A stretch of 64,000 nucleotides of DNA from Limisphaerales bacterium (GTDB lineage: Bacteria > Verrucomicrobiota > Verrucomicrobiia > Limisphaerales > UBA1096), in NCBI GenBank assembly GCA_004213515.1, contig SHAK01000005.1:1-64000 (forward strand), read 5' to 3'. Below the pieces are notes generated by a model. The model did not search any database, was not told the origin of the DNA, and worked only from the letters and a program-made list of their open reading frames with translations. Position numbers and translations under genes: made by a program. Shown piece by piece: positions 47,600-55,529 of the stretch. Each line of letters starts with the position of its first letter. The first letter of the stretch is position 1.

Positions 47600-49289
47600 A
47601 CAAAAATTCATTAAGTCCAACATATTGTCAAAAGTCTTTAAAAAGCTATCTGACAGGCTTAAGCGCCGCGGCGAAGTGACAGCGCTGGATATAGATCAGC
47701 GAATGCTTCGAATTGTTCACGTAACTATGTCACGCGGTATATCCCGCGTAAGACGAATTGAGCTTATCCCGCTTCCAAAAGATGAAATAGAATTAAAAGA
47801 CCCGATTGCAACAGGAAAGTGGATAGGAAAAAAACTTAAAGAAATACGACTTACTCCAGGTGTAGTTGTAATGGCTGCTAGAAGAGGAGAATGTATTCTT
47901 AAAGAGTATCAACTCCCATTATTAAAAGACATTGGTGAAATGGCTTCTATGGTAAGAGTAAGGACGGTCAGAGATCTTCCATTTCCAGAATCGAGTGCTT
48001 CTATAGATTTCACTGTCACAAAAAAACCGACAAAGAAGGAAATTAAAGCTTTAAAAGCAGAATCATCAACTAATAATATTAATGTTGATGCAAAAGCCAA
48101 TATAGTGGTCTCTGCCATAAAGAATGAAACGCTAAATTTCTACAAAAAAATGGTCGAATCTGCAGGATTCAATTTAGCCGGTTTGGGACTTCGGCCAATG
48201 GCATCATTTCGAGTTCTTAAAACCTGTGCTCCAAATATAATTAAAGATGCAGTGGCACTTGTTTCTGTTAGACGGCATGAAGTAGATGTTGATATACTTA
48301 TTGATGGTAGACTTGTTTTTAGTCGTGAACTTTCAGCTAATATAAATATTAATGATCATTTAGAGACAGATAAACAAAAAAACCTAACTGAAATTTCCAA
48401 AGAAATTTTTCGATGCCTTCATAGTTATGAAGGATCAGGATCATACCAAAAATTGTCCCACCAATTTATAGCTGGCGGCACAGGAATGGAAGAAGAACTC
48501 AGCAAAAACCTCTATTCCCTATCAGATGAAAAATGGGAATTAATGCCATTACCTGAAGGCTTACAACTACCTAAAAATAATAGTAACAATACTTCACGCG
48601 CCCTCACATCTCTTGGATTAGCATTAGGGTTTGTTGATCAAGGGGGGCTTGCGGTAAACTTTCTCTCCCCAAAACGTCCCGCGATTAAACGTAATGAAGG
48701 CCGAATCAAATGGCTTTTTGGTATATCCTTATTCATTGCTGGATCACTAATGCTTTTTTCAATTCAAAACCGATTAAAATCAACAGCTCAATTAACATTA
48801 ACCAAATTATCACCTCAATACTCATCTCTTAAAAAAGAGGAACGAACGAACAAGATTATAATTCGCACTGGAAATGCTGTGAATGCATGGTCTAAAGAAT
48901 CTAAGGATTGGCTCGGGCATTTCGCTTTTCTTAGCTCTATTTTACCATCATCTGACAAGGTCTATTTAAAAAAACTCGGTTCTCGCCGCGCTGGACCAAA
49001 TGGTGTCGTTTCTTTTCAGCTTCAGGCACAAGATAGTTCTACCCTTCATATCGTAGAAAAACGCTTAAGAGAAAGAGGTTATATATTTAATGCTGTCCCC
49101 CAAACTCCGGGAAGTGATCGGCACGGTTACTCATTCAGTGCTTCGTTTGAACTAATAATTCCAGAAACATTCAAACTTGATATCAAACAATATCTGAATA
49201 CTAACACCCCTCCAGCTAGGATCGAAGATGACATACATGCAAACGGGCTCTCAATAATTGATCAGGTGAAAGGCAGCACAGATGGCTAA
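47592..49289 (+). CDS. GspL / PilM-PilN-like inner membrane protein
   Basis: EVTALDIDQRMLRIVHV actin-like start; later NFLSPKRPAIKRNEGRIKWLFGISLFIAGSLMLF TM region; between gspK and gspM-like genes. Confidence 0.78.
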   Translation: MSKQKFIKSNILSKVFKKLSDRLKRRGEVTALDIDQRMLRIVHVTMSRGISRVRRIELIPLPKDEIELKDPIATGKWIGKKLKEIRLTPGVVVMAARRGECILKEYQLPLLKDIGEMASMVRVRTVRDLPFPESSASIDFTVTKKPTKKEIKALKAESSTNNINVDAKANIVVSAIKNETLNFYKKMVESAGFNLAGLGLRPMASFRVLKTCAPNIIKDAVALVSVRRHEVDVDILIDGRLVFSRELSANININDHLETDKQKNLTEISKEIFRCLHSYEGSGSYQKLSHQFIAGGTGMEEELSKNLYSLSDEKWELMPLPEGLQLPKNNSNNTSRALTSLGLALGFVDQGGLAVNFLSPKRPAIKRNEGRIKWLFGISLFIAGSLMLFSIQNRLKSTAQLTLTKLSPQYSSLKKEERTNKIIIRTGNAVNAWSKESKDWLGHFAFLSSILPSSDKVYLKKLGSRRAGPNGVVSFQLQAQDSSTLHIVEKRLRERGYIFNAVPQTPGSDRHGYSFSASFELIIPETFKLDIKQYLNTNTPPARIEDDIHANGLSIIDQVKGSTDG

Positions 49290-50298
49290 ATTAAATTTAA
49301 AGAAAATTCTGATAGTAATAACTTGCCTGATTTCCATAGCAATTCTTGTAGACAAAGCCATAATTCCATGGATTTTTGATCCAGTTAAAAAACTAGAACA
49401 AGCTACAGCAAATCGAAAAAAACAAATAAACAATCTTAATAAATTAAAGAAACAAGCAGATCAAAATCGTAAATATTTAGCCAAACTTAATACAAAAAGC
49501 TTTGCAAATAACACCGCTGAAGCTATCGCCTTAATGGGCGAACATCTCACGAAAATCATTAAACAATGTAAATTAAATGAAACTGAATTCTCAAGACGCC
49601 CTTTTGAACCCAAAGCGATTGTTAAAAACGGTCCTAAGCCAATTGGTTATATTGTAAGCGGCGCAGGATCTCTTAAAAAAGTCACTGATCTTTTATTCTT
49701 ACTTCAAAACGATCTACATATTAAAAGAATAGAGAACATTGCATTATCACCTATTAGTGGCACTACTAATGTACGCGTGAATTTTCAATTTATTTCATTA
49801 GTGATTGGAACTAAATACGGAAGCTTTAAAGGCACAAATACACTTCCAGATAAACCTATCATAAAAAGCAAATCTCGTGATTTATATGCAGGAATAACTA
49901 AAAGAGCCTTGTTTTTACCATATCAAAAGAAAGCTCCCCTCCCACCAACTCAAAAAAAGAAGCCAAAATCAAATCGTGTTCCTCCGCCTGGCCCAGAGAC
50001 GTATAAAGTCGTCTCATTAAGCCAATGGAAAGGGCAACAAGAAATAATGATTTTTAATACGATTAAAAATGAAACTAAAAGCTATAAATTAGGAGATTCT
50101 TTAGCAGGAGGTAAAATCGTTATGATTGATTACCGTCAGATTCCTTTCCCAAAGAAACCTGATCTGTTATCACAAAGTAGAGTTATCTTATCAATTAAGA
50201 ATAATTATTGGGCAATAGAACGAGGGAATACAATGGCAGATATATATAAACTAACACTAGAACAACTTCCTCAAAAGTTAATTAAAGGTAAGCTATGA
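49282..50298 (+). CDS. GspM/PilO-like protein with additional C-terminal PilP/GspC-like region
   Basis: N-terminal TM plus KLEQATANRKKQINNLNKLKKQA; then proline-rich linker (KKAPLPPTQKKKPKSNRVPPPGP) and a beta-rich C-terminus. Confidence 0.68.
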   Translation: MAKLNLKKILIVITCLISIAILVDKAIIPWIFDPVKKLEQATANRKKQINNLNKLKKQADQNRKYLAKLNTKSFANNTAEAIALMGEHLTKIIKQCKLNETEFSRRPFEPKAIVKNGPKPIGYIVSGAGSLKKVTDLLFLLQNDLHIKRIENIALSPISGTTNVRVNFQFISLVIGTKYGSFKGTNTLPDKPIIKSKSRDLYAGITKRALFLPYQKKAPLPPTQKKKPKSNRVPPPGPETYKVVSLSQWKGQQEIMIFNTIKNETKSYKLGDSLAGGKIVMIDYRQIPFPKKPDLLSQSRVILSIKNNYWAIERGNTMADIYKLTLEQLPQKLIKGKL

Positions 50299-51425
50299 CC
50301 ACAGCAGTTAAACTGTTGCTAGATCTTATTGCTATTCCGAGCATCAATAACAATTTCCTAGAAAATAATAAAAATCTTACTGGAGAAAATCGAATTTCTA
50401 ATTATATAAAGGATCGCGCTAAAAAAGCTAAGCTAGAGATACAAAAACAATCAACCGATTGCGGTCGCGACAATTTAATTGTTAGGCTTTTACCGAAAGG
50501 AAAAATTAAAAACAGGATAATCTTAGCTCCCCATTTAGATACTGTAGGAGTGTCCACTGACGCCGAGCTAAATCCAAAGAGAAAAAGCAACCGCATATAT
50601 GGCAGAGGAGCCTGCGACACAAAAGGAAGTGTCGCCGTAATGTTTAATGCAATAGAAAAACTTTCTAAACACAAAGATCGACCAATAAATACAGAAATTG
50701 TCTTTATTGGATTTGTTGACGAAGAATGCGATCAAACAGGTTCACGTGCATTTTCTAAATTACATATGAAAGCTGATCTTGCTATAGTTGGTGAACCAAC
50801 TCGGTGTAGAATCGTAACTGCACATAAGGGAGATTTTTGGTTAAATATTCAAACTAAAGGCAAATCAGCACACGGCGCTCGACCTGAATTGGGAAATAAT
50901 GCAGTGCACTCAATGGCAAAATGTATTGATATTCTGGAAACAAAGTATGCAAATAACTTACGTAAACGTATCCACCCAACCCTTGGGCACCCAACAATTA
51001 ATACAGGAACAATAAGAGGCGGTCGGCAGCCAAACATAGTTCCAAATAATTGCGAGGCCAGCTTTGACAGGCGTACTCTTCCTGGAGAATCATTTTCTTC
51101 TATACAAAATGAAATCAGATTACTCCTTAAAAAAAACAATCTAAATGTAAGCATTTCAAATTTAAAAAACTTCAACTGCCCTGCTATGGAAACCGATCCT
51201 CATTCACCTTGGGTAAATGATTTTATGCGCCTTGCAAAACAATCAAAACCAATCGGGGTTGACTACTATTGTGATGCTGCAAATATTTCTGTTACTGGTA
51301 TTCCTACAATAGTCTGGGGCCCAGGAGACATATCGCAAGCACACACAACAAATGAATGGATTTCAATAGACCAAGTAGAACGAGGAATAAACTTATTGTC
51401 TCGATTCCTACTATCCCTTCCATGA
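50295..51425 (+). CDS. M20/M25/M40 family metallohydrolase (ArgE/DapE/CPG2-like)
   Basis: ILAPHLDTVGV; YGRGACDTKGSVAVMFNA; GFVDEECDQTGSRAF; GEPTRCRIVTAHKGDFWL. Confidence 0.9.
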   Translation: MTTAVKLLLDLIAIPSINNNFLENNKNLTGENRISNYIKDRAKKAKLEIQKQSTDCGRDNLIVRLLPKGKIKNRIILAPHLDTVGVSTDAELNPKRKSNRIYGRGACDTKGSVAVMFNAIEKLSKHKDRPINTEIVFIGFVDEECDQTGSRAFSKLHMKADLAIVGEPTRCRIVTAHKGDFWLNIQTKGKSAHGARPELGNNAVHSMAKCIDILETKYANNLRKRIHPTLGHPTINTGTIRGGRQPNIVPNNCEASFDRRTLPGESFSSIQNEIRLLLKKNNLNVSISNLKNFNCPAMETDPHSPWVNDFMRLAKQSKPIGVDYYCDAANISVTGIPTIVWGPGDISQAHTTNEWISIDQVERGINLLSRFLLSLP

Positions 51426-51448
51426 TTATTTATGTTGAAAAATAACTT

Positions 51449-52627
51449 TTGAAACTAGCTCTACTAACACATGAACCATTCTTCCCTCCTTCTGGAGGAG
51501 GTTCAGCTGAATTGCTTTACCTGGTAAAAGATCTCACCCAGCGCGATCACGAAGTCCATCTATTTTGTCCAGAATTCCCAAATTCTAAGAATGTTGCAAA
51601 GCAGTTCTCTATAGAAATCCATCCATTCAAAGCTTGGCAAATGAATCGATATACAAGCTTCCGATCAATTAAATATTTATTATATCCAATATTCCTTCGA
51701 AAGCTGGTTAAGAAAATAGCCAATAATATTCAATTCGACATTATTTTCTCTCAGCATGCAATATCCTCCGTAGCTGCTGGCAAACTTAAATCTGATTTAA
51801 AAATTCCAGTTGTGATGAATTTTTTAGATCATCTCACTGGCTTTATGGAAACATGGCCAAAATGGCGAATGCCACGTTGCATCCTAAAACACTTAAAGCA
51901 ATTTGAACTCAATTTACCAACCCGATATAAGGCAGATTTTATATTCACAGTATCACAGGAACTGAGTAAACGTTTTATTGAAAATGGGTTTAGTGCATCA
52001 AGAGTTACTTCAATTAATTACGGCTATGACGAAAGACTGTTTAAACTTAGAAAACTGAAGCCGCAATCACCAACAACTATTGTAATGCACGGATCATTTG
52101 ATACACATCACCTTGGTCAAATTGCAACAGAATCTATATATTCAATCACCCTAGCGAGACCCGATGTTCACTTTCTCTTTATTGGAAAAGAAACAATTGA
52201 ATTAAAAAATTTAATAAAAAAAATAACCAATCTATCACCTAAAACTAATATATCCTGCACAGGTTTTATTAATTATGAACTAATATCTGAAAAACTTTAC
52301 CAAGGGCATGTTGGAATAATCCCATATGAAGAATCTTCCGGAGCTCACTGTGCATTTGTTGCTAAAATGGTTGAATATGCTGCAGTTGGTTTACCCGTTG
52401 TGAGCACCCCACTTCTCGGAACTAAAACATTTTTCTTAAATGAACCAACTATTATCTTCTCAAAATTTGATAGCCAAACATTTGCAAGAGATACTATTCA
52501 AGCACTCAACACAAACTATCAACGAATCGAAGCTAAGCGCCTATCAGAGAGAGTTTCAAACGATCTAAATTGGGAAATTATTTGCAAAAAAGTTGTAGAT
52601 CAATTGGAGGAAATTCACACTTGTTAG
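51449..52627 (+). CDS. Glycosyltransferase family 4 protein
   Basis: LLTHEPFFPPSGGGSAELLYLVKDLTQRDHEVHLFCPE; IPYEESSGAHCAFVAKMVEYAAVGLPVVSTPL. TTG start. Confidence 0.85.
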   Translation: MKLALLTHEPFFPPSGGGSAELLYLVKDLTQRDHEVHLFCPEFPNSKNVAKQFSIEIHPFKAWQMNRYTSFRSIKYLLYPIFLRKLVKKIANNIQFDIIFSQHAISSVAAGKLKSDLKIPVVMNFLDHLTGFMETWPKWRMPRCILKHLKQFELNLPTRYKADFIFTVSQELSKRFIENGFSASRVTSINYGYDERLFKLRKLKPQSPTTIVMHGSFDTHHLGQIATESIYSITLARPDVHFLFIGKETIELKNLIKKITNLSPKTNISCTGFINYELISEKLYQGHVGIIPYEESSGAHCAFVAKMVEYAAVGLPVVSTPLLGTKTFFLNEPTIIFSKFDSQTFARDTIQALNTNYQRIEAKRLSERVSNDLNWEIICKKVVDQLEEIHTC

Positions 52628-53931
52628 ACAAACAGTCTAGAAAAACATTCTTTCTGCAAGGGAGCTGGATGTTAACAGCGACAATGATTAGCGGACTGCT
52701 AATGTTTGCTGTTCATTTTTTTGGTGGATGGATGACTACTAACGAATACGGACTATTTGTTACCCTACTTCAAGTTCTAAACATAATAATGATTCCCGCA
52801 CTTGGCCTTCAAACTGTTTTTGCTCAACAAGCTGCTTTAGCTAAGAATTCAATTGATCAAGCGAACCTTTCAATTTCAATTCAAAAAATATCATTATACT
52901 GCATAATAATATGGGGAATTGTTTTATTATTATTAACCGCAAATAAGGACCCGATTCTCTCTGCCTTTAAAATAAAAAATCCATTAATTTTTTACTTAAC
53001 TCTAATAATAGGACTACCTCAACTTTTCCTTCCGATACTTCTCGGGTTATTACAAGGAAAGCAGAATTTTCGTTGGCTGGGAATGGCATCAATCACAAAT
53101 GGATTGATACGTTTTCTATTAATAGGAATATTAGTCGTATTTTTTGGATTGCAATCAACTGGCGCGATAATCGGGGTATTAATCGGCCTAATTGCATCAT
53201 GCATTATAGCTATATGGCATAGCCGTAACATATGGTCAAAAAGCAAAATAGAATCTGGGAACTTCCACCCTAACCTCTGGATTCGACGTATTGTCCCTTT
53301 AACACTTGGTCTTGGAGCAGGACAATTTATGCTGAGTGCAGACATGTTAGCAGCCCGAAGTATATTACCAGAAGGAGATTCCGGCCCGTACGGAGCAGCA
53401 GGCATGATCGGACGTGGGTTAGTAATTTTCACAGCTCCCCTTGCTGCTGTAATGTTTCCAAAAATTGCAAGTTCCAAGGATCATCTTAAACATGATATTC
53501 TTAAATATACTGTTTCAAGGACTGCCATTCTAAGCTTCACAATATGTACAATATGTACCTTAACAGCATTGGCTCTTCCTTATATTACTTTACATATAGA
53601 CGCATTGGCAAAAAAACAAATTATCATTATTAAAATAACTACTTTGATACCTTATTTCATATGGTCGATGCTCCCACTAGCTTTAGCAAATGTTTATATC
53701 GCTGCACTTTTAGCTAAAGAAAGATATAAAGGTATTCCTTTACTAATAATAATCTCAATATCTTATGCATTAGCGCTAATTGCTCTTGGCTATAAACAAA
53801 GCACCCCAAGTAAAGAAACAATTATTTTAATACTAGGTATATTCAATTTATTCTACCTTGTTGCAGCAAAATATTTAACTAAGAAATTAGACAAACCATT
53901 TCCTCAACCAAGTGCAGTTCCTGAAAGCTGA
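52621..53931 (+). CDS. Polysaccharide flippase-like (MOP/MATE superfamily) membrane protein
   Basis: About 12 TM helices; GSWMLTATMISGLLMFAVHFFGGWMTTNEYGLFVTLLQV. TTG 52621 with GGAGG at 52606-52610 preferred over track start 52570. Confidence 0.8.
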   Translation: MLDKQSRKTFFLQGSWMLTATMISGLLMFAVHFFGGWMTTNEYGLFVTLLQVLNIIMIPALGLQTVFAQQAALAKNSIDQANLSISIQKISLYCIIIWGIVLLLLTANKDPILSAFKIKNPLIFYLTLIIGLPQLFLPILLGLLQGKQNFRWLGMASITNGLIRFLLIGILVVFFGLQSTGAIIGVLIGLIASCIIAIWHSRNIWSKSKIESGNFHPNLWIRRIVPLTLGLGAGQFMLSADMLAARSILPEGDSGPYGAAGMIGRGLVIFTAPLAAVMFPKIASSKDHLKHDILKYTVSRTAILSFTICTICTLTALALPYITLHIDALAKKQIIIIKITTLIPYFIWSMLPLALANVYIAALLAKERYKGIPLLIIISISYALALIALGYKQSTPSKETIILILGIFNLFYLVAAKYLTKKLDKPFPQPSAVPES

Positions 53932-54893
53932 TACGATTTTAAATCATCAAGCATTGCTTGAACAGATGGGTAACGATCACGAGAATCTTTTTTTAATGCA
54001 CGAAGGCAAATTCCCTCGAGAGCAGAAGGTACATAGCGGCTTGAAGAAACATCTCTTGGACTAGGCAAATCCTTATTAAGCAGGTTATCTGCAACTTCTT
54101 GGGCTGTTTCACCATGCAGCAATTGAGAGAGTGTTAGAATTTCAAATAGAATATTTCCAAGACTAAACACATCTACTCGCCCATCAATATGAGAATCTCC
54201 TCGAGCTAGCTCAGGAGCCATATAAAGAGGGGTGCCATAACTACGCCCGACTGGAGTTAATGCAGGATCGGCATTCTCAGGTATAGCATTGTGATCCAGG
54301 TCAACCTCACCCCATACTTTAGCTAGCCCCCAGTCGAGAACTAGCACTTCACCAAAACCTCCAATAAGAATATTCGCAGGCTTTAGATCACGATGTATCA
54401 CGCCATGATCATGGGCATAAGCAACAGTTTGGCAAATCTGAATTAAGGAATCGACCATCACTTCAAGAGGAAAAAGTTGAGTTGTTTTTTTATCTTTATC
54501 CTTTAATCCTTGAATAATATCTCTGAGGTTTCGCCCCCTAACACGTTTCATCGTAAAATATATATCACCATTTCTATCTCGACCCATTTCATATACTGGC
54601 ACCGTCCCGGGATGAGCTAATTTTGCTGTAACTCGAGCTTCACGAAGGAAACGCTGAATTTCAATTTCGGATTTCTTTAATTCCGAATGAAGTGTCTTGT
54701 ACACAACGTCCCTGTGTAAATTAATATCACGACAAGTAAACAATTTTGCTGTCCCACCTTCAGCCATAAGTTTGAAATCCGCATATTTAAGTGATCCGCT
54801 TTTCCAATAAACAGGAAAATCACCATCAGTATCATCAATATGCAACGAAGTATCATGCAACACCGAATCTTTTGATTGTTTATTATTATCCAC
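53904..54893 (-). CDS. Serine/threonine protein kinase (PknB-like)
   Basis: AEGGTAKLFTCRDINLHRDVVYKTL; VIHRDLKPANILIGGFGEVLVLDWGLAK; YGTPLYMAPELARG. GTG start. Confidence 0.92.
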   Translation of the reverse strand: MDNNKQSKDSVLHDTSLHIDDTDGDFPVYWKSGSLKYADFKLMAEGGTAKLFTCRDINLHRDVVYKTLHSELKKSEIEIQRFLREARVTAKLAHPGTVPVYEMGRDRNGDIYFTMKRVRGRNLRDIIQGLKDKDKKTTQLFPLEVMVDSLIQICQTVAYAHDHGVIHRDLKPANILIGGFGEVLVLDWGLAKVWGEVDLDHNAIPENADPALTPVGRSYGTPLYMAPELARGDSHIDGRVDVFSLGNILFEILTLSQLLHGETAQEVADNLLNKDLPSPRDVSSSRYVPSALEGICLRALKKDSRDRYPSVQAMLDDLKSYQLSGTALG

Positions 54894-54982
54894 TTCTTCC
54901 TAAAGCAATTGAACTCGTTCCGATTACTAGAGTCGAGTTTTGTTTCTTTAATACAAAGCTTTATATATAGTCTCACATCCCT

Positions 54983-55525
54983 GTGAAAAATATTGTTTAT
55001 TTTGACCTAGAGACAATGCGGTCTGCTGATGAAGTCGGTGGCTGGAAACATATTGATAAAATGGGCATGAGTATCGGTGTGACTTATAGTACAGCAAGTG
55101 GCCAATATTCGATTTTTCAAGAATCAGAAGTTAACGATCTCATTGAAGAACTACAGAAAGCTGATTTAGTGGTAGGCTTTAATCATATTCGATTTGATTA
55201 CGAAGTTTTACATGGTTACACCCCATTAGACTTAAAACAATTGCCCTCACTGGACTTAATGGTCGACTTACAACAAAAACTTTCTCATAGACTAAAATTA
55301 GACTCTATTGCAAATGCAACCTTTGGAGCAGAAAAAATTGCTGATGGACTACAAGCTCTTAAGTGGTTCAAGCAAGGCAAAATCATAGAGATAGCAGAAT
55401 ACTGCTGCTACGATGTAAAAATCACAAAAATGGTCCATGAATATGGAGCAGAGAACGGTTGTGTGTTTTATAACAACCGTTTTGGAAAAATTCTGAAGGT
55501 AGAAGTAGACTGGAGTTCAGAGTAG
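54983..55525 (+). CDS. Ribonuclease H-like / 3'-5' exonuclease-like protein
   Basis: YFDLETMRS (DxE); LVVGFNHIRFDYEVL; SLDLMVDLQQKLSHRLKLDSIANATFG; YCCYDVKIT. GTG start. Confidence 0.78.
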   Translation: MKNIVYFDLETMRSADEVGGWKHIDKMGMSIGVTYSTASGQYSIFQESEVNDLIEELQKADLVVGFNHIRFDYEVLHGYTPLDLKQLPSLDLMVDLQQKLSHRLKLDSIANATFGAEKIADGLQALKWFKQGKIIEIAEYCCYDVKITKMVHEYGAENGCVFYNNRFGKILKVEVDWSSE

Positions 55526-55529
55526 ATAA

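Noticed and set aside
53019-53477. 152-aa minus-strand ORF antisense to the flippase
   Set aside because: Opposite strand of a strong TM-protein CDS; composition typical of an antisense artefact.
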